The notes: generated by a model not told the origin, from the sequence alone. A stretch of DNA of 51,479 nucleotides from CAZFLN01 sp964519905 (GCA_964519905.1 CAZFLN010000007.1:1-51479), one strand, 5' to 3'. Shown: positions 31,976 to 41,020, counted from the first letter of the stretch. Numbers and translations: made by a program.

Positions 31976-34769
31976 AACTGTTTATTTGGTTTACGACTTG
32001 TTTTAATTCAGGATCTACTTTTGAGGCAAATGAACTAAATCTCTTTTTATACTTCATTATTTCTGCACGAGTTCGGAAGAATCGAGTGACGACATCCTCT
32101 AAACTTCTCTTGCTCTTCTCGAATGTCGATGACTCATGATGTGTTACCTCACACGATGGCTCATAAACTGTGAAATATCCTTTTTCCTCAAGCGACTTGC
32201 AGAAGAGAACATCTTGAAATTCTTTCCCATACTTTTCATTAAAACCGCCAACGCTCTTAAATTTATTTCTTTCAACCATTAACAAAGCTCCTGTGACTGC
32301 ATCTGGATTCTTCGTGGTCACCGTGTAATTCGGAAATGGAAAACTGGGATCAACATCGTTTTCTGCAGAAATCTTATAATGATGTGGCCAATAGTTCTCC
32401 AAAAGTTCAATTCCAGCATGCTGAATTTTGCCATTAGGATACAGTAATTTTGCACCAACAGCACCAACCGTTTTTCTCGACGCATGTTGTAAAAGTAATT
32501 GAATCCAGTTCTCAGAAATAATTTCAGTATCATCGTTAAGAAAAATAAGAAAATCTGCTTTTGATTTTTTTGCTGTCCAGTTGCAGACTGAAGAAAAATT
32601 AAATTTATCTTTCCATCTATAGATGGAAACCAATTCTGGAGGGAAGGATTGATATAAAGTGTTAATATTTTTCTTCCTTGATCCAGTATCCACAATCAAT
32701 ATTCTAAAATTTATAAATGTAGATTTATTTAATATAGACTCAATACAACTTTTTAATAAATGCGGATTATCCTTAGAAGGAATAATAATATCGACTGAAG
32801 CATCAACCGGAAAAGTATATTGTGTGGAAAACGTTCCACCAGCTTTCCCGTCTTCTACAATCCCAGAAAGGCCCCTGCGTACCAAAGACTCAATTAAGGC
32901 TCTTTTCGCAGAATCATGTGCGTAACTTTTAACAGAATATTGGAACGCAGTTGAGTTTGGGACTTTTCTCCAACTATAGAGGACCTTATCAAGATGTACT
33001 ATTCTTTTTGCCATCTCTGAGCATCTCAAAAACAAATCATAGTCTTGTGAACCTTCAAACCCAACGCGAAACCCACCAACCAAATCGACTAACTCCTTTT
33101 TTAAAACGGCAAAGTGAGTTATATAGTTAAAACTCATCAGTAAGTCTGGAGACCAATCAGGTTTCAAGAATACGTCATCTCTTATACGACCATTTTCAGA
33201 TAATTTATCTTCATTCGAATACACAAAATCAATCATTTCATCTTGTGATAGTGCAAAAGCAACTTCTTGCAAAGCATCATGCGTTAGGGTGTCATCATGA
33301 TCTAGAAGACCAATAAAATTGCCAGTGGCAAGATTGAGTGCTGAATTTGAGGCTGCGCTAATGTGCTTGTTCTGCTCATGAAAAGTAAGTTTAATTCGAG
33401 CATCAGTCTGCTCATATTTTTTTAAAATTTTACGAACTTCATCATTTTTCGAATTATCATCACAAATGCAGAGCTCCCAATTGGGATAAAATTGTTTTCG
33501 GACAGATTCAATACACTCGATTAAAAGCTTTGGGTCTGGATCATAGACTGGAAGAATTATTGAAAACTTATAGCGTTCAAGGAAAGATGAATCAAAATTC
33601 TTTTTAACTTTTTTATTCATTGCAGATAAAACTAAATTGTAGTTTTCGTTCACAACATTTCGCTCTAAATTTCGACGCAACTTTCTTGCAATTCTCTTAA
33701 AAATTGATGTCGAAGATTTTAAGTACTGAAAATACTGCCACACTCTAAAAAACTTTGAAGCTTTTATCGTATGTATAATATTCATCGCTTTCTCTAATTC
33801 AAAACTTAGATTCTTTTTCTCAATACTTAAACTTTCAATAATCTTTTTTAATTCATTTTTTGAAAAAGAATGCTCATCTTTTATAATTTCGAAAACTTCC
33901 GAATAGCCATTCTCAATAAGATTAGACTTTTTGTCAGCGAAATATGAATTATCTAGTTTCGTTATAATTCTAGATTCAAAAACAGTAACATCAAACTCAG
34001 TTGGAATAATATAACTATTCTTCTTCAAATTTACAGAATTCTGCAATTTCTGCTCCAGAAGTGAAAAAATATTTTTTTCTACACTTGATAAGTGAAATAA
34101 TTTCGCCCAGGATCTAGGCCAAACGAGGTGCACATCAAATGATTCAAGTGGATACTCATTGGTGACTACAGACCCCAAAACCTGCTGAAAATTCATGAGC
34201 ATATAAAATACAGCTCGAAATTGAACAAACCTTACCGGGTATGCCAGACCAAGAAAATCTTCATAATCGATAAGCCGCATTGAGTCATTCAAGATAATGT
34301 GATCAGCAGAAACGTCAGAAAATGGAATAATAAGTTCATTTCTCTTAATTGAGTAGAGATCTTCACCCCAAACATTAAATTTATTTATTTTTTCGTGAAA
34401 TTCTTTATTATTTTTACTTGAAACAGAGTATGTTGTCTCAATTAGTTGTTTAAATAATTCATCTGCCTTTCTAAAATTTTTATTCAAAAGAGACTCTTCA
34501 ATATGTTTTTCTAAAGATTTACCCTGAATGAATTCATAATCAATTGACTTATCTTCGCTATTAATGCGATTTATTTCAGCAGGACTAATACTGGAATTAT
34601 TTTTGAGATACTCATTGAGATCCTTTGATCCTAACAGTACTTTCCAAGATTCTTCTCCAAGAGCTGTTTTTCTTACAAAAATATTTCCAGAAGGTTCTTG
34701 CAAAACATCTGTTCTTACCCGAAGTTCAGGAATTCTTTCATAACGAAGCTTAGATAATAAAACCTTCAT
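31962..34769 (-). CDS. Multidomain protein: kinase-like domain, helical/coiled-coil linker, two GT2 domains
   Basis: The 935-residue fusion has four parts. Residues ~1-230 resemble small-molecule or eukaryotic-like kinases: NIFVRKTAL (Lys34), FSDVSADHIIL (Asp152; the usual Asn is His) and RLIDYEDF (Asp168). Residues ~280-370 are helical and basic, probably coiled-coil or membrane-peripheral. GT2 domain 1 (~390-620) has FSIILPVYDPDPKLL and LLDHDDTLT. GT2 domain 2 (~650-900) has DIIIPSKDNPHLL, FLNDDTEII and GKEFQDVLFC. The start ATG 34769 lies one base after the methyltransferase stop, with GGAAAG inside that gene. Methyltransferase plus kinase plus coiled coil is the layout of WbdD, here split and fused to transferases. 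Confidence 0.82.
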   Translation of the reverse strand: MKVLLSKLRYERIPELRVRTDVLQEPSGNIFVRKTALGEESWKVLLGSKDLNEYLKNNSSISPAEINRINSEDKSIDYEFIQGKSLEKHIEESLLNKNFRKADELFKQLIETTYSVSSKNNKEFHEKINKFNVWGEDLYSIKRNELIIPFSDVSADHIILNDSMRLIDYEDFLGLAYPVRFVQFRAVFYMLMNFQQVLGSVVTNEYPLESFDVHLVWPRSWAKLFHLSSVEKNIFSLLEQKLQNSVNLKKNSYIIPTEFDVTVFESRIITKLDNSYFADKKSNLIENGYSEVFEIIKDEHSFSKNELKKIIESLSIEKKNLSFELEKAMNIIHTIKASKFFRVWQYFQYLKSSTSIFKRIARKLRRNLERNVVNENYNLVLSAMNKKVKKNFDSSFLERYKFSIILPVYDPDPKLLIECIESVRKQFYPNWELCICDDNSKNDEVRKILKKYEQTDARIKLTFHEQNKHISAASNSALNLATGNFIGLLDHDDTLTHDALQEVAFALSQDEMIDFVYSNEDKLSENGRIRDDVFLKPDWSPDLLMSFNYITHFAVLKKELVDLVGGFRVGFEGSQDYDLFLRCSEMAKRIVHLDKVLYSWRKVPNSTAFQYSVKSYAHDSAKRALIESLVRRGLSGIVEDGKAGGTFSTQYTFPVDASVDIIIPSKDNPHLLKSCIESILNKSTFINFRILIVDTGSRKKNINTLYQSFPPELVSIYRWKDKFNFSSVCNWTAKKSKADFLIFLNDDTEIISENWIQLLLQHASRKTVGAVGAKLLYPNGKIQHAGIELLENYWPHHYKISAENDVDPSFPFPNYTVTTKNPDAVTGALLMVERNKFKSVGGFNEKYGKEFQDVLFCKSLEEKGYFTVYEPSCEVTHHESSTFEKSKRSLEDVVTRFFRTRAEIMKYKKRFSSFASKVDPELKQVVNQINSYEEK

Positions 34770-34770
34770 A

Positions 34771-35727
34771 TCAGATTTTCTTTCCAATAATCAAGAATGA
34801 ATTTGAAAATTTACTCATAATTTTTTCATTTACTAAATGGCTAGAAAAACCAACTTCTGAGAAAAAATTATGAAGTGGAAGTTCTGAATGCTCTACATTT
34901 TGGATAAACGACGAAAGTGAATTACTATTTAGAGTATCTAAATACTCTTGACTCATAACCACAGAAGGAAGTTTATAATCAGGAAAAGGAAGATACACAT
35001 CTTGAACTGAGAATTGGTTTTCTTCTAATAATTGTTCTAGCGAGTTTAAGGAGAATGCTCTAATTCCATTATATGTAAGATAGTTTTCTACTCCAATAAA
35101 AAGATCTCCATAATGATCTTCCGAGGCTCCGCTTAAGTAACGAACACCTAATGGATTTTCAATTGCCAAAAATATCAACCCATCTTTCTTGGTTATTTTG
35201 GCAATGTTTCGCATGAACAGTTCTGGGAGAGTTTCAAAATTTGATTGAGAAAACTCGTCTGCATACTTTCCTACATACTCGAGGACCCCAGTTACGTTTA
35301 CATAATCAAATTTCTCAGTTCCCGAATAGTTTTCTATGGTGTCAGAAATAATCCGAATATTTTTTTTGTCAGCCCAACGTTGAGAAATTACCCTCGCACG
35401 AGTATGTGACAACTCTAGTGCCGTAACTTGATTAAGTCTGTCACTAAATAAGCCAATTAAAGATCCACACCCTGAACCAACATCAAGGAGCGTTTTGTCA
35501 CTTTCAAATGGAAACCAATCAAGTAAGTGTTGTCTTTGCTCTGAAAGTTGATACCTTAAAGGCCAAGGGAGAGCATTATTGTTTAATAATTCAGCAATTT
35601 TGGTTTGCTTTTGAGACTGAGGTTCATCGAAAAAATCTAATAAAAAATTTTCAAACCCTTCTGCATAATCCGTCTCTCTTGATTCTCGAAGAAATTCAAT
35701 TTTTAGCGGAACCCAAGGCTGCTTCAT
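34771..35727 (-). CDS. Class I SAM-dependent methyltransferase
   Basis: The 318-residue protein has motif I LLDVGSGCGSLIGLFSDR (~80), an acidic motif II (TALELSHTRARV) and motif IV FDYVNVTGVLEYVGKY. These define a Rossmann-fold methyltransferase. N- and C-terminal helical extensions are of unknown role. ATG 35727 overlaps the Wzt stop (ATGA) and GGAG lies in the preceding codons, so it is coupled to the exporter. In ABC-exported O-polysaccharides, terminal methylation is a chain-stop signal read by the Wzt C-terminal domain. The position between wzt and a kinase-like gene suggests that job here, but a methyl acceptor cannot be read from sequence. Confidence 0.85.
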   Translation of the reverse strand: MKQPWVPLKIEFLRESRETDYAEGFENFLLDFFDEPQSQKQTKIAELLNNNALPWPLRYQLSEQRQHLLDWFPFESDKTLLDVGSGCGSLIGLFSDRLNQVTALELSHTRARVISQRWADKKNIRIISDTIENYSGTEKFDYVNVTGVLEYVGKYADEFSQSNFETLPELFMRNIAKITKKDGLIFLAIENPLGVRYLSGASEDHYGDLFIGVENYLTYNGIRAFSLNSLEQLLEENQFSVQDVYLPFPDYKLPSVVMSQEYLDTLNSNSLSSFIQNVEHSELPLHNFFSEVGFSSHLVNEKIMSKFSNSFLIIGKKI

Positions 35728-36935
35728 TTCTTGTAACTCCATGAATGGGGCAGATTTGCTGCACCTCTTCCTGTCATGAGAGATTCTTGAATAGAAAATT
35801 CGAGGGGCTTATGTATAAAATGATGCGGAGAGTCTTCATTTGTACTGAAAATACAAACACGGACATAATACACGCCAGTATTCAGATATATCTTTTCAAA
35901 ATTCAACGAAAAAACTCCTTCTGGAGTATTTTCTATCTTTATTTCATCAAAATACGTACTGAATCCACTGATATATACGTCATCATCTCTGTATATTCCA
36001 ATAGAACAATTTAGGTCTGGAACACGATTTGGATTGTCCACGTGTATCTTGAAGGTCATTGAAGATTGATTTGAAAACGTTCTTGAAGAATTGCCCGTAG
36101 CGTCCAGGAGTTCAATCTTGCTAATAGTTACTTTTTTATCTCCCCACTCATTTGTATTCTTCGTAGTAACAACTTGATCTGTTTTCTTCTCAAAAAACGT
36201 TCTATTCAAAGAAACAACCGCTTCTGTGCTATCACCGTAAAACTTTTGAGTCCCTTTTTCTATAACAACGACTTTCTCACAATATTTCTCAATCATTTTA
36301 AGATCATGCGAAACAATCACCAATGTCACACCAGCCGTGACCATATCTCGAATCTTTGCCAAACATTTTGCCTGGAACTTACTGTCTCCAACCGCCAAAA
36401 TTTCGTCAACCAACAGGATATCTGGATCGGTGTGTACCGCCACGGCAAAGGCAAGACGTAGGTACATTCCAGAGCTAAAATGCTTGACCGGCTGGTCGAT
36501 AAAGTCGCACAGCTCAGCAAAGTCAACAATACTCTTGAATTTCTTTTCGACTTCCTCCCGCTTCATGCCAAGAATAATTCCATTTAAAAATACGTTCTCA
36601 CGGCCAGTTAATTCTGGATGGAATCCTGCGCCCAACTCGATCAGTGGGGCAATTTTTCCGTGCACCTGCACCGAACCTTTGGTTGGTTTGCTCACGCCAG
36701 CAATCATTTTGAGAAGCGTAGACTTTCCAGACCCGTTCGAGCCGATGATTCCAATTGTTTCACCCTTCCCAACAGAAAAATTCACGTCACGCAGTGCCCA
36801 AAAACTCTCACTGACCTTCTTGCCGCCGAACAACGCTGGCAACAACTCCTTGAAGGTCCGCTGCTTCTGCAAACGAAACAACTTCGAGACGTTGTCGACC
36901 GAGATTGCCACTGAGTTCTGAGTATTAGACGACAT
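35724..36935 (-). CDS. wzt: ABC polysaccharide exporter ATPase with C-terminal carbohydrate-binding domain (Wzt-like)
   Basis: The 403-residue protein has an N-terminal ABC ATPase with Walker A GSNGSGKST (~54), signature HFSSGMYLRLAFA, Walker B DILLVDEILAVGD and switch VIVSHD (~200). A ~150-residue C-terminal beta domain (~250-395) corresponds to the Wzt carbohydrate-binding domain, which recognises the capped non-reducing end of the glycan. Composition changes inside the gene: the ATPase half is near 50% GC while the last 400-500 bases are near 30%. That is consistent with exchange of the specificity domain. ATG 36935 overlaps the permease stop by 11 bases. Confidence 0.92.
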   Translation of the reverse strand: MSSNTQNSVAISVDNVSKLFRLQKQRTFKELLPALFGGKKVSESFWALRDVNFSVGKGETIGIIGSNGSGKSTLLKMIAGVSKPTKGSVQVHGKIAPLIELGAGFHPELTGRENVFLNGIILGMKREEVEKKFKSIVDFAELCDFIDQPVKHFSSGMYLRLAFAVAVHTDPDILLVDEILAVGDSKFQAKCLAKIRDMVTAGVTLVIVSHDLKMIEKYCEKVVVIEKGTQKFYGDSTEAVVSLNRTFFEKKTDQVVTTKNTNEWGDKKVTISKIELLDATGNSSRTFSNQSSMTFKIHVDNPNRVPDLNCSIGIYRDDDVYISGFSTYFDEIKIENTPEGVFSLNFEKIYLNTGVYYVRVCIFSTNEDSPHHFIHKPLEFSIQESLMTGRGAANLPHSWSYKK

Positions 36936-37704
36936 CAGCAAACGCTCCTTCCAAACGACGGAAAACACTGGTAGCAATCACGTACAAGCCCACAGACAGC
37001 CCCAAACCAATTCCTAAGCTCACTAAGTTTGGCATGCCGCCACCGAGCAACACTTGACGATAGGCATTAATAAACACCGCCATTGGATTCAGCTGAAAAA
37101 TCCACTGATACTTTTCTGGGAACATATCCGTGGGATAAATAACCGGAGTCAGGTACATCCACACCAGCAAAAAGAGTCCGAGCAAGTACTGAATATCGCG
37201 GTAAAACAAATTACAGGCGGCTGCCAACAACGACAGCGCGTACGTAAACAAATTCTGGATGGCAAAAATCGGCACAAACCACAGCACATTCCAAGTGACC
37301 GGAATCTGATAATAGATCATGAACAGTACAAAAACCGTGGATGACAAAAGAAAATCAATCATCTTCGCTAAAATGGTACTCTGCACAAAGACTACGCGCG
37401 GAAAATAAATCTTGGTCAGTAAACCAGCGTTTCCTACCAAAACATTGACGCTCGAGTTGAGCGAAGTCGTAAACAGTGTCCAGGGCAATAAACCGGCGTA
37501 GAGAAAAATAGGATACGGCACGCCAAGATCGCCCACGCGCAAAATCTGCGAAAACACAAACGCCATCACGGTCATTTGAATCAAAGGATTGAGAATCACC
37601 CAAGCATATCCCAACACTGACTGCTTGTAACGCTGCTTAATTTCGCGCTTGGTCAGCTCCGACAGTAACTCGCGATAGTGCAAAACAGCAGCCATGTGAT
37701 CCAT
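36925..37704 (-). CDS. wzm: ABC polysaccharide exporter permease (Wzm/TagG-like)
   Basis: The 259-residue membrane protein has six hydrophobic segments and the ABC2 family features: an amphipathic N-terminal RELLSELTKREIKQRYKQSVLGYAW, in which the basic interface helix contacts the ATPase, then LNPLIQMTVMAFVFSQI, and YLTPVIYP near the C-terminus. It forms the channel for undecaprenyl-linked long-chain polysaccharide with the Wzt-like ATPase. ATG 37704 is chosen; it gives the usual length (~260) and avoids overlapping the flippase gene. ATG 37695 is also possible. Confidence 0.92.
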   Translation of the reverse strand: MDHMAAVLHYRELLSELTKREIKQRYKQSVLGYAWVILNPLIQMTVMAFVFSQILRVGDLGVPYPIFLYAGLLPWTLFTTSLNSSVNVLVGNAGLLTKIYFPRVVFVQSTILAKMIDFLLSSTVFVLFMIYYQIPVTWNVLWFVPIFAIQNLFTYALSLLAAACNLFYRDIQYLLGLFLLVWMYLTPVIYPTDMFPEKYQWIFQLNPMAVFINAYRQVLLGGGMPNLVSLGIGLGLSVGLYVIATSVFRRLEGAFADVV

Positions 37705-37732
37705 TCTAGCAGGATTTTTTCTCGAGTGGCAA

Positions 37733-39034
37733 TCAGGATTTTCGCAACTCATTCCGCAAGGCAAAAAGCGTATACGCACCTAAGATCACTGTTGCGAAAA
37801 TCCGACTCCACGCAGCCGCTGCCAAACCATATGCGGGCAAAAACAAAATGTTCCCCAGTAAAATAACCGCGAGTTGTAACACCCCACTCACCGAAAAATA
37901 TGAAGGACGGTCAACCGCATAGAAAAATGAAATGTATGGAACAAGTGCGAGTCCTAAAAATGCATTCGCGACTAAAAGCACCACTAAATGCACGCCGCTC
38001 AAATACTCTGGACCGATACTATAGAACACAATCCAGTGTGCGAGTGGGAAAAAAAGCGCAAATCCGGCAATAGCAGCTAATACCACTAAAACGGATTTGC
38101 GCAAATACCGCCTTAACACAGCTGAGTCTTGATATCGTGCCACACGATTATTTAACACACCACTTACCGCACTCGCCAAAAACGCCACAAACATGGCAAT
38201 TCTTCCCGCTCCAGAATAAATTCCCGTTTCGAACGGGCTTAATGCCCGTTGCACAAATAAGATGTCAATGTTGCTAATCAGCGTAAACAAAATCGTTCCA
38301 GCTCCAACATGAAACACCAGTTTCCGAATCTGAGACCACAGTTTTCTCGAGCCAGACCTTGGCCAGACCCACAAGTGGGAGCGGAACTTCCACAGAAATA
38401 AAACTCCAATCAAGGGGGCCGCCAAGTAATACACCGTTGCCAGTGGCAAAACTTCTCGTGCTCCGAACAGCAGCAACGCCCCAAACCCAAATACCTTTAT
38501 TGCGGCTTGCATGACATTCATGACACTCACCCAATAAAATTCGTGATCGGCGGACAACACAACAATTACGTAGTCAAAGAGAAAGAAACACGCCGCTCCA
38601 AAAATTGTCAGGCGGAGCAGTTCTGGGTGCGGGAAACTGAGCACGTGGGCCAAAACTGGCACAAACAGCATTCCAATCACAAACAAAGCCAAACTCAGAA
38701 CTCCTTTCCAGAAAAGCATGGCTGCTAAAAATGGTTGGGTTTTCTCTGACTGACCGTGCCAGTTTCCCAATAACTTCAGCATGGTTTGATTCAACCCCAT
38801 ATCTGGAATTCTCATTAAAATAGTCATGAGCGCAATACTGACCGACAACACGCCGAATTTTTCTGGGCCCAAAAATCTCGACAGTAATATAAATGCAAAC
38901 CCAAGCACGACTCCAGTAATTGTGGTGCCGACACTTAAAATAATCGACTGACGAACCGCCGCTGAGTCGCGAATGGTACGCATCGTTTTTTCTGCGAAAG
39001 TCTGAATGTGAGAAAAGTTTATGACGGGCAGCAT
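37733..39034 (-). CDS. Polysaccharide flippase, Wzx/MOP superfamily (second copy)
   Basis: The 433-residue protein has 12-14 hydrophobic segments and the family start SVGTTITGVVLGFAFILLSRFLGPEKFGVLSVS. It has GGAGGAG at good spacing before ATG 39034 and begins 12 bases after tyrS, so it is co-transcribed with tyrS and precedes the ABC exporter genes. A flippase beside an ABC exporter is unusual in one pathway. It may serve a different glycan, such as the Wzx/Wzy unit at 15-19 kb, or be lipid-linked-intermediate related. Composition is like the core genome, not the island. Confidence 0.87.
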   Translation of the reverse strand: MLPVINFSHIQTFAEKTMRTIRDSAAVRQSIILSVGTTITGVVLGFAFILLSRFLGPEKFGVLSVSIALMTILMRIPDMGLNQTMLKLLGNWHGQSEKTQPFLAAMLFWKGVLSLALFVIGMLFVPVLAHVLSFPHPELLRLTIFGAACFFLFDYVIVVLSADHEFYWVSVMNVMQAAIKVFGFGALLLFGAREVLPLATVYYLAAPLIGVLFLWKFRSHLWVWPRSGSRKLWSQIRKLVFHVGAGTILFTLISNIDILFVQRALSPFETGIYSGAGRIAMFVAFLASAVSGVLNNRVARYQDSAVLRRYLRKSVLVVLAAIAGFALFFPLAHWIVFYSIGPEYLSGVHLVVLLVANAFLGLALVPYISFFYAVDRPSYFSVSGVLQLAVILLGNILFLPAYGLAAAAWSRIFATVILGAYTLFALRNELRKS

Positions 39035-39046
39035 TTCTCCTCCAGT

Positions 39047-40210
39047 TTAAGATATTCGGAAATACCGCCGCTTCCCAACTCGCAGCACTTGACCAGCAGT
39101 TGGCTGAATCACTTGATTTGCGTCGGTGAGTCGAGCGTCATCCAAACTCACTCCGCCTTGCTCGATCAATCGACGAGCTTCGCTGCGAGAAGTTGGCACA
39201 CCTGTTTGCATGACCATATCCAGCACCGGGAGTTCACCCACCAATACCAGCTCTGGCATGTTTTCTGGCAGCTCGCGATTTTGCACGGTGCGCTCAAAGT
39301 GAGCTTGGGCGTCGCGCGCGGCCGCCGTAGAGTGGAACTGTTCGGTAATCGTAAACGCTAATTGTTTTTTAAACTCCATCGGGTTTGCGCCCGCTTGCAT
39401 GGCCGCGCGCATCTCCTCAATTTCGGCGTCTGGAGTGTCTGTGAGCAGCTCAAAGTAACTCAAAATTACGTCGTCGACGACACTCATCAGCTTACCGTAC
39501 ATATTTTCTGGATCTTCCGTCAGGCGAATGTAGTTGTTGAGCGACTTCCCCATCTTTCGACCGTCAGCGCCAACTAATAAAGGCACCGTCAGAACAAACT
39601 TTTCTTTGCCCTTCATTTGCTGAAGCAACTGTCTACCCATCATCATATTAAAGAGTTGATCAGATCCACCTAACTCCAAGTCGACATCAAGCATGACCGA
39701 GTCGTAGCCCTGCAAAATCGGGTATAAAATCTCGTGCGCGTGAATCGGTCGCCCCGCTTTTTGCCGTTCCTGGAACATATCGCGTTCCAGCAGTTGTTGC
39801 ACGGTAGTGGTGCTGAATAATTTGATAAGATCGCTAAAACTCATCGCATCAAACCACTCGCCATTTCGGCGCAACGTGATTTTAGAAAAATCGAGTACCT
39901 TACTGGCTTGCTCTTTCCAGGTTTGGAAGTTTTCTTCGATGATTTCATCCGTTAACATCGGTCTGGTTTTGTCTTTCCCAGTGGGATCACCAATTTTTAC
40001 GGTTCCATTTCCAATCAGGAGAATAACTTCGTGTCCAGCCGCTGCAAACTGCTGCAGTTTTCGCAGCCCGACAGCGTGACCTAAATGCAACTCACTCCCG
40101 GTTGGATCAATGCCCAAATACAGCCGCACCTTACGGGTGCTTAACAGCTGATCGAGTCCCTCCGGACTCGGGAGGACGGCGTCTACGCCGCGGGTGAGTA
40201 TTTGGTTCAT
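39047..40210 (-). CDS. tyrS: Tyrosyl-tRNA synthetase
   Basis: This class I synthetase has 387 residues. The HIGH motif is HLGH in GSELHLGHAVGLRKL (~50), the tyrosine pocket includes GIDPTGSE and SDQLFNMMMG, and the KMSKS equivalent is KMGKS in GRKMGKSLNN. A C-terminal S4 domain (SRSEARRLIEQGGVSLDD) binds tRNA. The type with HLGH plus S4 is the TyrRZ-like bacterial form. ATG 40210 has TACAAT exactly six bases upstream and an extended TG. It heads the operon that continues through flippase, ABC exporter, methyltransferase and glycosyltransferases. Confidence 0.96.
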   Translation of the reverse strand: MNQILTRGVDAVLPSPEGLDQLLSTRKVRLYLGIDPTGSELHLGHAVGLRKLQQFAAAGHEVILLIGNGTVKIGDPTGKDKTRPMLTDEIIEENFQTWKEQASKVLDFSKITLRRNGEWFDAMSFSDLIKLFSTTTVQQLLERDMFQERQKAGRPIHAHEILYPILQGYDSVMLDVDLELGGSDQLFNMMMGRQLLQQMKGKEKFVLTVPLLVGADGRKMGKSLNNYIRLTEDPENMYGKLMSVVDDVILSYFELLTDTPDAEIEEMRAAMQAGANPMEFKKQLAFTITEQFHSTAAARDAQAHFERTVQNRELPENMPELVLVGELPVLDMVMQTGVPTSRSEARRLIEQGGVSLDDARLTDANQVIQPTAGQVLRVGKRRYFRIS

Positions 40211-40216
40211 GCCAGT

Positions 40217-40225
40217 ATTGTAGCA
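40217..40225 (-). promoter_or_regulatory. Leaderless promoter of tyrS
   Basis: Minus strand TGCTACAAT, an extended -10, ends six bases before the tyrS ATG at 40210. Confidence 0.5.
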
Positions 40226-40243
40226 GTCCAGTGTGCGCAAGAA

Positions 40244-41014
40244 CTAACGAGATCCACCCATTTTCCATGGGGCGGTGAGCAAAATTGGCGCGTAGACGTC
40301 ATCTTCTAAGGCAATGTCCAAACTGGCAAGTTCTTCATCACTGGGAGTACGATCTTGGAAAGTAATTTCTGGGATATCAGTCACAACCGCCACAGGTGTT
40401 TGTTCATTGGTCTCGCCCATCTCCAAAACAGCTGCCGCCGCCAGCCCCTGCATCACATTCACTTGCGTCATTTGCAGTTCTCGACCAAAAATATCACTCG
40501 CATGCCGCTTATCATTCAGGGCCAAAAAACCACTATGAGCCACCGCTGCTCCAGTTACCCCCCAAAAAAGAGGTGTAGTTTTACTGTCAGTTACAATCAC
40601 TCCAACATTCTGCACACCATACTGCTTTCGCAGCCAGAGCCAAATTTCATTCGCAATGAGTTGACAATCTTGTGGCCACAAAACATATACGCCATCGGTA
40701 TTTGACTCATCAATACCTGCATTCACAGCAAGTAATCGATTTTTAATCGTCAACATCACATCATACTTTGATTCTTGTGAATCTATGTATCGCTCTGATT
40801 CTTGCCGAACAATATCATGCTTAAAGGCACGTACCTCTTCTTTGCTACCGTTCGAAGGGATCGCAATAACTCGGTTTTCTGCCAGCGCAATAATCTTCGA
40901 GGTGACAGCGACCACGGAATTTTCTGGCAAAGTCTCTGGTAGGGTTGCCAAAAGCACCTTCCATAAGTCGTCACCCGTTCTTACCACAGGAGATCTGTAC
41001 GCTATAACGTTCAT
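40244..41014 (-). CDS. F420-0:gamma-glutamyl ligase-like protein (CofE superfamily)
   Basis: The 256-residue protein matches the CofE/FbiB ligase fold: NSVVAVTSKIIALAENRVI (~35), the Asp-containing NAGIDESNTDGVYVLWP and VGVIVTDSKTTPL, which in CofE bind GTP, metals and the F420 precursor. No other F420 biosynthesis gene is in the window. Homologues in CPR genomes are often called putative folate-metabolism gamma-glutamate ligases, as I recall. A role in gamma-glutamylation of another cofactor or wall precursor is possible. TATACT lies six bases before the ATG with an extended TG. Confidence 0.8.
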   Translation of the reverse strand: MNVIAYRSPVVRTGDDLWKVLLATLPETLPENSVVAVTSKIIALAENRVIAIPSNGSKEEVRAFKHDIVRQESERYIDSQESKYDVMLTIKNRLLAVNAGIDESNTDGVYVLWPQDCQLIANEIWLWLRKQYGVQNVGVIVTDSKTTPLFWGVTGAAVAHSGFLALNDKRHASDIFGRELQMTQVNVMQGLAAAAVLEMGETNEQTPVAVVTDIPEITFQDRTPSDEELASLDIALEDDVYAPILLTAPWKMGGSR

Positions 41015-41020
41015 ACGGCA

